Below are positions 25,094 to 37,200 of a stretch of 64,000 bases of DNA, one piece after another. The notes beneath the pieces were generated by a model. It worked only from the letters and a program-made list of their open reading frames with translations. It was not told the DNA's origin and did no database searches. The translations under genes were made by a program, and so were the position numbers. Position 1 is the first letter of the stretch, and every line of letters begins with the position of its first letter. This stretch comes from Tetrahymena elliotti 4EA. Lineage: Eukaryota; Ciliophora; Oligohymenophorea; Hymenostomatida; Tetrahymenidae. The DNA lies in the NCBI GenBank assembly GCA_000231825.2, contig JH720355.1, positions 202,010 to 266,009 on the forward strand, written 5' to 3'.

Positions 25094-28000
25094 ATGCAAA
25101 ACATAATTATTTTTCTAAAACCATTCAGACTTAATTTCATTAATAAATTTTATTATAGATAAAGCACATTTCAAAAGATTGATACAAGAAATAGTTCTTT
25201 TGATGAACCAAATTAAGATCAATCACCTTACACAATAAACAATTCTATTAAATCTCGTAGGACAACAAAAAAGGAATCTTAAATTTTGAATAAACTTCTT
25301 GATACTAACAGGTTATCTAATCCAAGTTTAATTTAGCATTCTTTTAGTTTCTTGAGAACCACTAGACCTCAAAGTGGATACACCAAATCGTCATTTGGAG
25401 AATCCTCAACTTTTTATGGCTCCTATAAATAGGATGAATGGAATTTTGACGAATTTCAATAAACTCATAAAAAAGATTTATATTTAGATTCATTTTAATT
25501 GAAAAATGAGTATCATTAATTATAAGATGATAACTTGAAATTGAAGTCTTAAGTAGTTAAAATGGAAGTAAAATTTACTTTTTTTACTTTTAAATATTGA
25601 GCATTTTTATGTAATAAAATAATAGTAAAAAATTGGTTAAATGAAAAGATAAATTGCAGATTTTAAAGTGCTTTAGTAATTTGCAGAGCCTTCATTAAAA
25701 GACTAACCTAATTTATCTCCTTAGAAGAAAGTAAGCTATTATTTATTGTTAAGATTCACAAAAGTATAATTTTTTAAAAGAAATTAATAGAGAATAATCA
25801 TGAAATTAGTTCTCTTAAAAGGGAAATCAAAGCTTAAAGAGATTTAATAGATCAAAAGATTTTGGAAGCTGAAGATATCAAGAAGATGTTAAGAACTTCA
25901 GATATGACTGAGTTAGGATTAGAAAAAAAAATACTCATGGAAGCATCAATTGATTATAAGGAAAGATATGATAAAACTTAACTTCAAAATAAAGTTGGTT
26001 TGCTCTTGTAATTTTAAATTTAGATAAATAATAAATAGTCTAAATTATATATTTAATATTAGATAAAGAAATGATTATTAGTAACTCGAAGATATTTATC
26101 AATAAAAAATTAGAGAGCTTCAAAAATAAAATGCAAACCTCAGCTCTGTTCATACCAAAGAGCTTGAATAATCTAATAAAATTAAAGTAATAATTTTTCA
26201 AATGATAAATTATTTACCATTTTTTTTATAGGCTAAGCATAGTAATTTAAATTAAGAAGTAGCATAGCTTCGTAGATAAATTTAGGAGACAGAGGCTAGA
26301 ATAAAAATAGTCAAAGAAGAAAATAAGTCAAAGAAAGGGAAATAGGATTCTAACAAATAAGCTTCTCCTTAGGCTCCAAAAGATAAATAATTTATTAGAT
26401 AACTAGATGAAGAGAAATAAAAAATAATAATTGAAAAGTAAAACCTACAAGATTAGCTAATCAAAGAGTAAGGTATTGAATTTTAAAAGAAATAAGCTAT
26501 AGAATCTTCTAAAAATACTTACTTAAATGCTATTGATGAAAAGAAAGAGGAAAATTAAGATTTAAAAGAACAGCTGCACATAATTAGACAACAAAACATG
26601 GTAGATTAAAAACTATATAATAAAAATATTATAATATAATTTTTACAAAATAGGAATTGAGGTATAAAATTTAATTGAAAGGAAAAGACGAGTTTTAAGA
26701 AAATAGTGATGAGGAAGGCTTAGATTAAAATCAAATTGGTGGCTTAATCAAACTTAAAAATATGAATGAAGTTTAGTTAAATAAGAATATGAATAAAAAT
26801 TCTAGCTCAAATTTAAATGGAAACAATCGCAAAAATAGCTTTTAAAGCTAAAAAAGTAGTGATAGAGATAGTCTACAATATACTCATTCTAAGTATGGAA
26901 CTTCTGCTTAACAAAAAGCTATTTCAAATTACTCTCCATTTTAGACAACAAATATTAAGAATAATCTTCTTTCATCTTTTAAAAATGGGTCTTAAGAAAA
27001 AGTGTTTTTACCAGAAATTTACAATAGTTAAATTCAAGATAAAGAGTAATTTGAATCATCTTAGAAAAAAGATGAGGGAATCTAAGCATCTTATCCTAAT
27101 TTAGCTAATAAAAATTAATAAAAATCTAATTAAAAACTTTAAAATTAGTAAGATAATTAATTGTAAGAGTTGCCTATAAATGAATAAAATTTAAACTCGT
27201 AAACCCCAAAGACATCAAAAAGACTTGAGTTCTTTTACAGCTCCGATGCACAAAAAATAAATAGCTAGCCTCAAGATTAGTTAGATGCTCCTATTAACTA
27301 ACCTTTTGTTTTTAATACTGACTCAATGAAATAACTAAAGAAAAAGGATTTGGCAATAAATAATTTCAATGATTTAGACTAAAATAAAAAGAATTTAAAT
27401 ACAGACACTAATTCAAATAAATCTGATAGAAAATTATTAGATAAGAAGCTCAATAATTTAAATGAAAGCAGAAGATAATCAGAAGGTGAATACTAAAATA
27501 GCAACTTTGATGAAAGTCTTTAAAGCAGTGCTAAAAATTCAAATAGATAAGTTAGCTTATTTTAAAGACTCTCAGATAATAAGAGAATAAGAAAAGTATC
27601 AGATATGACTGCCTCTGTTTATAGTAATAATGATAACGTCTTAGAAAATTCTGTTGGATCAGAAACTAGTGCTAGAGAAAATATATGTTATGTAGATATT
27701 GAAAGAGAAAACTTTATTGATTACTTATTAAAAAGTATTGATTTAGAAAAAGAATGTTCTAAATTTGAGAATTTGATTTAAAGCAAAGAGCTCCTTACAT
27801 TCCCTAATCCATAAAACACTCTCAACCAAATCATATTTAATTAGAGTACACATAATGTGGTAAATAACATATTTGGGTTTAACTCTAATTGCTTTAATTA
27901 TGATGTAAGAAAGCAAAGAATAAAATCATCTGTGATTATTTAAGGTATTATCTTAAAATATCTTGAAGATTAATCAGCAAAGAAATCATTTTAAATCAGA

Positions 28001-30182
28001 TAATATGAAATACACAAAATCATTTATGAAAAAAAGAGATTTGATCATAGTGTGATGGTGCCTGTTACACTTGGGTTCTCACACATTCTTAAATAATTAT
28101 CAGTAAATACAATAGCTCTACCTGAGCTCTCTAATTCTTCATTTGAATTTGTCAGTTAATTTCAGATAGGTAATATTTTTTACTAATTCCTCAAATCTTT
28201 TCTCAAAGTTTTATATTTTATTTAGGTAATAAGGAAGCATATAAAGCTATTATTAAAAGAACAATTTAGAGTTGTACTTTGATATCTTACCCTCTTGAGA
28301 CAAGCTATAATATAGAGATGCTTCTTAAAGAAATTGAACTAATAAATATCATATAAAGTCACTACACTCTGAAGCCATTATGTAGCTACATAGATCGTGA
28401 AGATCAAAAATATTATCTTAACATAATATATATACCTCTAATTGGTAATTTAGAAGATTTTCTAGAGAAATATGAAGTGCAAGAATCTGAAAGAATCAAG
28501 TTATGCTATTAAATTGCTTTAGGTGTATAAGATATTCATCTTCACAATTACATACACACTTAAATAAATCCTTCAAATATAATGATCACAGAGAATTTCA
28601 CACCCCTGATAACTAATTTAAAAGAATGTAGTTCTTTATGTGAATAAAAAGTTGAAAAAGAATAAAATGTTAAAGATAGCAAAGCAGATAAATCTAGTTT
28701 ATAATTTACTTATTAATGGATATTAACTAAAGGAAACACTTGGAATTAAAAAAATCAATTTACAAATTAAGATCTTTCCGGAACCTATGATTTTTCTTTT
28801 GATATATTTAGTTTAGGTTTAGTTATTTATCACATTCTTACCCAAAAACAAATACCTGCAGAATTTAATGAAACCAGTTTTTCAAGTTTTGAATAATTAA
28901 AGTTGATGCTTCCAAGTTTAGATGATTTACCTATGGAATAATAAATTATTATCAAGCTTTGTCTTGAAAGATAGACATCTATTTAAGGAATATTGTACCG
29001 TCTTAAACAACTTATTGAAAAATAAGATTTAGATGTAATTTATTTCAAATTATATTTTTTAAATATCATTTTATTTTAAATAAATTCAAGGAAATACATA
29101 ATTAAGAAATATCATTAAATATGTTGCCTTAAGAGCAAACTCCTGAGTCTTAAAGTGAGGTTTTCTTTGAAAAAGGAAGATTGATCTGCCCAATATCAAG
29201 TGGTATGATTGATGGTGTAGGAATGCTGTTCAGGACTAATAATATAAACCTAAAAGGTAACAATCCAAATTATAGAAACACAAGAGCTGATAAAAAAGAT
29301 GAAGATTTAGCTGTGTAGATGGAGTGTTTGATTGGTCACTTCAAAGGAGAATAGATCCATGGAAAAAGTATTTACATAAGATAAAATGAGCCTTATATAC
29401 ATTATATGAGAGAGTAAAATGGTAAAAATATTTACATCTTTGATAGTACTACAGATGAGCTAATCACTTGCCAACTACATAAGAGCTATCCCTCAATAAA
29501 AGGTGAGTTGGAGGAATCATTTTTAGATAAAATATCTGAGACCTTGTAGTCTGCAACTCATTTAGTGTTACCAGATAAAACAGAGCTAATTTGTAACCCT
29601 AAAAATCATTTAATAATATTAAAGAAACCAGGATTTGGAGAAATTCACTACTCTCCCTAAAACATCAAGTACCACCTTCCAAATGATGAATATATAATGA
29701 TAGAAAACTCAAAGACTTACATGTATAAATCATTAAATTCTTCTCTCAATGTGATTCTCCCTACTTCAGGCTGTAAAGAGAAAATTTAACTCAACTCCAA
29801 AGAATATTTCTTTGAGTTCATTAATGTGAACCCATATTACATATTAACTCTAAGTAAAAAGAACAATGAAAAGCAACCAGTTACAGCAATATTTGATTCA
29901 AATTTTTATTTAAATACTTTCCTTCCTGCTGAAAATTCGATAAAAATAAGTACAATCTAAATAAATGGAGGCTATTTAGGTTTTGCAATTAATGTGAAAC
30001 TAAATTCTGTAATTTTTGGAGTATTTAAGTCTCCAAACGAATCAATCCTGTTAGAAGGTTTTAAAATTACTTCTAGCTCAAACTAATTGCTCTAAGATTT
30101 CGATGTAACTGAACAGGAAAAAGAGTGTTAATCTCCCCTAAAAAGCATCAAAAGAGAGTTTTTCTCAAGTTACTAAAACTGA
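25094..30182 (+). CDS. Coiled-coil plus pseudokinase protein (multi-exon)
   Basis: Start taken at ATG 25094 (the first 40 residues are uncertain). Exon 1 25094-25545, exon 2 25649-25730 and exon 3 from 25781 join in phase; later introns lie near 26009, 26190, 26600, 28170 and 29035. The order is a polar N-terminus, coiled coil (SSLKREIKAQRDLIDQKILE; about 25800-26600), a long Ser/Asn/Gln/Lys-rich linker (26700-27680), then a kinase fold (about 27700-29030). In it the VAIK lysine is not found (LISYPL at its place), the catalytic loop is YIHTQINPSN instead of HRDxKPxN, and DFG is TNL; the C-lobe still has DIFSLGLVIYHIL. A C-terminal domain of about 340 residues begins with a MORN-like GMIDGVGMLF and ends ...REFFSSYQN. 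It looks like a catalytically dead kinase used as a scaffold. Confidence 0.75.
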
Positions 30183-30966
30183 TTAACTAATTTTTGAATA
30201 ACCTTAATTTTATTTTGATAAAAATATATCAATTTATATAAAGTATTAAATTAATTTTAGTGTAAATCAAACCTATAATATATTAGATTTTATATTTACA
30301 TATGAGTTTGTTAATTATTTTTTGTTGTATTTAGATGTTTTAAAAAATGTAGTAACAAAATTTAATTTTTTTTTCCATCAAAAATTCATAAAATTTAAAT
30401 GATTACAATGAAATTGAATATTTTTTACCTCCTTTCTGAACAATATTTATCTAAACTATTTGTTTTTTTTCAATAATAAGTGAGAAAGTTATTAAATCTA
30501 AATATTTATTATTGATATCTAATATGCTTAAAAATGACATAAAATTATTTAAAATATTAAATCCAATTTGTCTAACTAACTGAATTTAGAAAAATATCTA
30601 AGTTTAAATAAAATGATTTTCTTTTATTATTATAAGAAATTTTTTAAAGGAATTTGTTAAAGCATTGTATTTTTTAATTGTTCTACTTATGAAAAAGTTA
30701 TTTTATTCATTTTTTTAATAAGTTAATTGTTTATTTACTACTAATTTAATTTCAAAAATTAAACAAAGCACAACTGCTTTTAAAAAGAATAAACCTTTTA
30801 GTATAAAATTTCTTATTAACAACAAATATGATTGAAAATATTTTCTTTAAAATAATGAATATGTTTCTATTATTAACAATATATTTCATAAAATGCAAAA
30901 TTATTTAGTTTAGATCTTATTTATTCTATTTTTTTCTAAACTTTTTTGTTTAAATTAAAATTTTTG
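30183..30966. other. AT-rich spacer
   Basis: About 780 bases of 3' and 5' flanks of two plus-strand genes. No conserved element recognised. Confidence 0.45.
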
Positions 30967-31176
30967 ATGAATAGTAACAACATATCAAGTTATATGTTAG
31001 ACAAAGCATATCTTCCTGCTTACTATTATGAATTTAGTATGCAGATAATGATATGCTTTTATGTCTATTTAATATTAGCATTCTTCTACACCTTATTGCC
31101 ATTGAAAGAGATAACAAGGCTCTAGAGAAGCTTAAATTGTTTTTTAAAGCTTGTTTTTTTTACATTTAATTTGTGA
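30967..31176 (+). CDS. Small single-pass membrane protein (tentative)
   Basis: 69 residues, ATG at 30967, TGA at 31174-31176. A polar start (MNSNNISSYMLDKAYLPAYY) precedes a strong membrane segment (MIKCF-like stretch reading MICFYVYLILAFFYTLLPL) and a basic tail (KEITRLQRSLNCFLK). Local base composition rises in GC exactly over the first 55 codons and drops on both sides, which supports coding. Family unknown; mitochondrial or ER membrane location is a guess. Confidence 0.55.
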
Positions 31177-31523
31177 AAATCTTTAATATTTTTTTTTGAA
31201 ATAAATTAGTAAAGAATAAATCAGAAGCATGCAATAAATAAAGAAATTAAAAAACTAAATTTAGATTCAAATAATTTAATCTTGTTTCAAAAAATTTTCA
31301 ATGAATGAATTATGTTAGTTGAAATAAGGTTACCAATAATAGAGTAAAATATGCTTGAAAATTAACAATTTGTTGAATGATATAAATATTGTTTTGAAAA
31401 AATAAAATATAAAACAAGGATACAAGTAGAATTAGAATGTTTTTTTATTTATTTAGTACTTATTCTTAATGTTTCTAAATAAAAATTTAAAATAATTTCT
31501 TTAACTTTTTTAACTAGATAATC
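31177..31523. other. Spacer between converging genes
   Basis: About 350 bases of 3' flanks of a plus and a minus gene; AT-rich, nothing recognised. Confidence 0.45.
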
Positions 31524-33297
31524 TCAAACAAAATTTTGAGAAACATGGTTAAGGAAATAAGGAGCACCCCAGTTTTCTCTGTAAATCTTCTTTCCTGTTT
31601 ATTCACAAATATCTTTAGGGGTTCTGTTTTTAGTAATCATTCTAAAGTAAGCCATGCACAAAGCATAAGAGTTAACCTTTTTACTAATAGTTTTGAATCT
31701 GCAGTGTCTTAAACCAGTGAGTAAAAGCATAGAAGCAAGAACAGGAGCACCCCAAGGATTAAATGTTCTTGAAGGATGTATTTTAATCTAGAAACCATTG
31801 AAGTGACCTTCTAAAGGTTCAGGGACTGTATGGAAGATATCTAAAGGAACAGCAATCAAATTACGTTTACAATGGAGGATAGCATTATCGAGAGCTTCTT
31901 CAAAATCACTTCCCTTACCCTAATTAATTAGAATAAATATTTAAGTTTAATTTAAAAAAATTTTTAAATGATAAAGCACTCATTTCACAAAAAATACCCT
32001 CAATTGAATGAGTTATTTAATTTATTGTTAATTTAAATTTTTATTTTTTTAAATTGGATGAAATATCATTTTTATATTTATTTAGAATATTTTTTTCTGA
32101 ATGAGCTGATTTTAATTAAAGATAATTTACTTTTCCATATCCAACTAAACCATTTCCGTTACCCATAAAAATGAGATATCTAAAGTGATTAACTCTGTTA
32201 AGAGTAGTGACTTAAGTAGTAACATCTCTATCTAATAAAACAATCATAAAGTCATCATTTAAACCCATTCTCATTTCTTTAGCTTTGTAGCCAAAGTTTC
32301 TATCTTCCTAGATATAAGGTTCTTAATGGAGAGCAAAATCTTCTTCTCCAGCTTCTTCGTCTGCTTCATTAATTTCAGGATCTTTAGAGTAATCAATCTA
32401 TAAATATCAGAAAATTATTAAGTATTAAATTAAATTAATGATGGGTTTTTTAATTGAACTTGAAATAAAATGTTGATAAATCAAAGATAAATTTTTCATA
32501 AATAATTCTTAAAATAATTTTTAGATTTTATTCTGATTTCAAATCTATTTTTGAAATAAACGAATTTTAAAGAATTTTCTTAAGGATGCAAAAGTATCCA
32601 AATTATTTAATTTGACAGCTGATTTGATTGTTTGTTTGTTTATTTTTTTTAAAGAGTGTATTTTATTTTAAAATTTCAAGCCTTAAAAATCATTTTAACA
32701 TTAATTGTTTGATTTTATCTACCAAAAAATAGTTTGGAAAATAATATTTAATAAACTAAATTCTTACCAAATCGATGGGTTCATTGATTTTTTTAATTTT
32801 TCTGTTTCTAAATTCTTCAATCATATCAATTTCTTCTTGTCTTTATATTTATAAAATAGATTTTGATTTTAAACTAGAAAAAATGATAAATTTTATCTAA
32901 TTAAGGTCAAATAAACATTTTAAAATTTACTGACATAAACACTATAGTTAATTTATTTGATATTGCATATAAATTACCTGAGCTAGTTAGATTTACTTAA
33001 AGTTGAGTTTTCACGAGAGTAATGAGAAAGATCTAAAATATGAGGATATTGTTTGTGCTTGGCTTGATAATCTTTAATAAAAGACTTAAATTCAGCATCG
33101 TATTTAGCAGTAACATCAATAGTTTCTTTAATACTACCATCCCTAGTTTGTTCAGTAAGGAAGCTTTATAACTTTTATTTATCAGCAACAGTTTGCTTCA
33201 CTTTGAATTTATCTGATATTTTCTACATAGTTTTGACAATACTGCCACTTCTAGAAAACTGTTAAAACAGTTTGAAGGTTAATCCAATATTTTTCAT
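31524..33297 (-). CDS. MRPS5: Mitochondrial ribosomal protein uS5m
   Basis: Four exons: 33297-32978, 32840-32768, 32397-32131 and 31919-31524. The phases join, giving 351 residues with TGA at 31526-31524. The S5 core is clear: GNGNGLVGYGKGKGSDFEEA, split by an intron exactly within YGK/GKG, then ALDNAILHCKRNLIAVPL and a C-terminal domain containing FNPWGAPVLASMLLLTGLRH. In bacteria uS5 sits at the mRNA entry side of the small subunit and affects decoding accuracy. The N-terminal 170 residues exceed bacterial S5, as is usual for mitochondrial versions, and the basic N-terminus (MKNIGLTFKLFQQFSRSGS) fits a mitochondrial presequence. The third intron (32398-32767) is the longest, about 370 nt. 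Confidence 0.9.
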
Positions 33298-33518
33298 TTT
33301 ATGTATAACTTTATTTATTTTAATAATAAATTATTCCTAGCTTGTTGTTTAGTTTAGATAATATTTTATTCTATGTTATATCCTCTTTTAAATACCTTAA
33401 CAAAAGACTTTGTAAAGAATTAAATATATTTTACAAATATTAATAAAGAAATAAGATAGCAAGTATGTATCCTTTATTAATTTTTTGATACTAATATTTC
33501 ACTTTGCTTTATTGCAAT

Positions 33519-33677
33519 TCAATCAAGTAAATCAATCTTCTTCCTTTTATTCTTCATTCTATTTTTATCAAGTCTCTTCATATAATCTACCCGCTCATTC
33601 TAAAATGTATATTATTTTTCATTAACAAACAAGCCAAATTATAGCCTTAATTAATTTTTAATAAGAATTTTGAACAT
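33519..33677 (-). CDS. Tiny basic protein (tentative)
   Basis: 52 residues, ATG at 33677, TGA at 33521-33519, upstream of and in the same orientation as the uS5m gene. Sequence runs MFKILIKNQLRLQFGLFVNE, then QNERVDYMKRLDKNRMKNKR and an acidic end. High Lys/Arg content and an amphipathic N-terminus resemble small organelle ribosomal proteins, but no family was recognised. The reading frame has coding-like codons (GAGCGGGTAGAT) not seen in spacers nearby. Chance origin remains possible at this length. Confidence 0.5.
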
Positions 33678-34288
33678 GTTTGAAAATAAAGACCATATGC
33701 ATACCAACTGTGCATTATTTTTTTGTAAAATTAAATAAAACAAATATAATATATTATTTTTTAATATTTTATTTTAAAAAAATATTTTCATCGAACTATT
33801 CTTTTAAATGCAAGTGAGAAATTTTTATCTTTCTAATAATTTATGTTTTTTTTTTAAATATGAACAAATTAAATTAAAAAATGTTAAAATATAAAAATAT
33901 TTCTTTTGAATTAAATATATAAACAAATTTAAATAAAAAAATTTTTAAAATCAAAATATTTCTTTTGAATTAAAATAAATAATTAGAAATTCTATTTTTA
34001 TTTTTACAAGATTGAGAAATAGGTTTTAAAAATACAAGATATAAAATAATTTTCTATGATTAAAATAAAAAATTATTTTCTCAATAAAAATGTCAGATTA
34101 AATGAACAATTTTTTATAATTAATTATTAGCAAATCAAATTAATTTTAGAAATGATGATTTTTTTAGAAATACTAAATTAATTAAAATATGAACAATTTA
34201 TTTAATATGTGTTAAATATCTATTTTATTAACATTAATTTATTAAACTGATAAAGGTTTTATATGGAAAAATTAATTTTGAATTATTT
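33678..34288. other. AT-rich spacer
   Basis: About 610 bases, with two similar A/T-rich blocks around 33845-33975 (a motif like TTTCTTTTGAATTAAA appears twice). No gene or known element. Confidence 0.45.
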
Positions 34289-37200
34289 TCAAAGATTATT
34301 TAGCTTTTTAAAAATTTAAATAATTTTTTCATCATTAAAATACTCTTAAGGTATTATTTTAAGAGATTATCTTAACCCGATGATGTCTTGTTTAATCGAA
34401 TAAATATTTGAGGCTATAATAATTAATATTAAAAGAGTAAGAAGTATTCCAAATATGTAAAAGTACTCTTAAACAAGGCTAGAGAATTACTATATTATCT
34501 CAATATTTATGTCACTAATCTGAGTTGATAAATCACTAAATACTTTTATCAAAAGATCATATCCTTTAATAAAATATTCTAAGTGTAGAGAGGAATTCAA
34601 AAAGCTGTAGATATCTTCTTTTTTGGGGATATCAACATCAAATATTATTTGCTTGTATTATTTTATTAAAGCTTGCATAGATCCTATTGCTCCAAGGGTC
34701 CCTTACTAGAAATAATTTAAAGTTGTACTATTTGAGCATTCAAATTAAGCTGTAATAACTGCTTCTGAAGAGTTTATTAAAGAGCAAATATTTCCTTTTA
34801 AAAGCTAAGTTAATTAATCAATTTAAGATTAGCTGTATAAAGAGAACTCTAAAATTTAATTAAGCAATTCAGACTAGTATTTTGGAATTGAAATTAGATA
34901 TTAATTTATTTACTTTTTTAGTTCTGGTAAATCAGTTAAGATTTTTGAATATGATTAAGTGAATTACGAATTATTATTTTCTAAATATTAATCATAAACT
35001 ACGAAATTACTAAAAACTATCAAATTTGAAGCTATGAAATGTAGCTAAATAGCTGAGTAATTTACATTTATAGGGCTGATTATATCTAAATTCTATTTAT
35101 TGATGAGTATTGATATGACAGTATAAAAAATCCCGATTAAAAAGATGATGAGAAAAAGTAACATTAATTATTTAGTTTTCGGTAAATAGTAATCTTCAAT
35201 TTACCTTTACAAAAGATAATCTTATCTTTATTAGGATTTGCTTTTCTTTTTTACTTCACTTTTCTTAAAATTTTTACTAAAATTTTGCTGATATTTAATA
35301 GAATTTAAATTGTTTTTTGTATTCATAGAAGAATAATTTTATTTTATTTATTCTTTTAATTTCATTCCAAAAGACATATTAGAATTATTATTGCTGTTTT
35401 TTAATTTAACTTATTCAAAAGATTAATTTTCTTAAATTCTATCTTTTTGATAGCTATTTGTTTAATTATTCTTAACAAAAGATGATTGAGTAGCATCTTA
35501 GTTTCTGTCGAAGGGAGAATTTTCTTAAGTAATTTATTTACTTTAATCAAAGTCTTCCTATTTGTTTTATTAAAATGGTCTCTTTTGTTAAAGGTTTTTG
35601 TTCATAATATTAAAAAATTAGTTATTTTGGAGGTTATTTGATTAATGAGCTTATTTTTTATCCCCCATTGTTTATATTGAAAAATCACTGTTTTTATATA
35701 AAATTATCAAATTCTCTAAAAACTCATCAAAATTCTTTACAGAATTATTAATTTATTAGTATTAACTTATAAAATATGATAATCTTTCATGCTCATTCCT
35801 TGCTTGGTATATTTTTAATTAGCAAAAAGCAGACAGTATGAGCTATTCATATTTTTTGTTTTCTGTAATTATAGGAATAGACATTAAGCAAGTCATGGAT
35901 ATCACTAGAATGCAGATTAAAGTTATTACTATTAAATGTTAATTTAGAGTCCATATCTAAGAGTTTAGTACATCCTTACTGCTGTCAACAATATTTTATA
36001 AAAAATGTGTGTTTATTAAAGCATTTTTTCTGAAATATAAAAAGGAATTAACTTATTCAGGACCTCTATTTTCTATTTAGTGAGTTTATAGTTCTGAAAT
36101 TTCAACAATATAAGCTGTATTAATTTGTAAAGCAGATTCTTAGTTTAAGGAGAAAAAATTATAAACTAAGGTTTCATTAATTTATCCAGTTCTCTAAAAT
36201 TCTTAAATTACATTTATCATAAAATTTTGATTATTGAGCATAAGCTAATTATACTAGGAAATAGCTTTTTTGTTGTAACTGTTTATTAGAGATTGTATTG
36301 GATAGTTTGTCTAATCAGAATTTATCATTCCCATCTTCAATTATAAGCTTAAATAGTAAGAATACTATGCTATATTATAATTCTCATTAAATAACCTTGG
36401 CAAATTTAAGATTTAAAGCTAATTTTCTAATTACTTAAAATAAAAAAATTTTTTTATTTGATCTTCAAAATTTTAAATGTAAAATTAAAACTAAAAAAAT
36501 TTATAAAAAAACATTAAAATTAATAAAAAATTACTTTTAATTGTCTGGTGATTATGATTTCAGAAGCAAAAACAGATATTATAAATAAAGTAAAGAGTAA
36601 GCTGAGTATTATGATAAACTAATTGATTGTTTTAGGCATTTAAGTCTTATTAATCATATCTATTGTAATGAACTTTATTAATAAAGAAAATGTAATAATA
36701 AAATTACCTTTGATGTAGATAAGTCCAGAATTAATACTTGCGTTTATTTAGGTTAGATTTTAATTTATTTTTTTCAAATTTCTGTTTGATTTTAGTTTTA
36801 CTGAAAGCTTTCCAATGGTTTAAATTTTTTTTATTATTCTTTTTATCTTAAATTATTTTATGTTCTTCACTTCTTATTTTTCATTTTTTTTGCTATTTTC
36901 CTCGTCATAATTGTCAGATTATTTGCTTTATTCCTATGAATCAACAGAGGATGTATTTTTATCATTTTATTCTTCTTCCTCTTCTTCTCCTTCTTCTTCT
37001 TCATCATCATCAAAAACTTCTTCTTCTTTTTCTCCTTAGTTATCTATTGATGCTAAATCAGTATTGTATTGAGATTTTACAAAGTATAACTTCCCTTCGT
37101 AATTATTTGTTTAATTTTATTGATTTTTAATTGAAGGCACACTGTTATTGTTTTCCTCCCCTTCTAAAAATACTGATTATTTCAAGAAAGAATCTTTTAT

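Noticed and set aside
36936..37130. Plus-strand Leu/His-rich ORF
   Set aside because: Reverse of the Glu/Asp-rich run within the PAS-like membrane protein on the minus strand.
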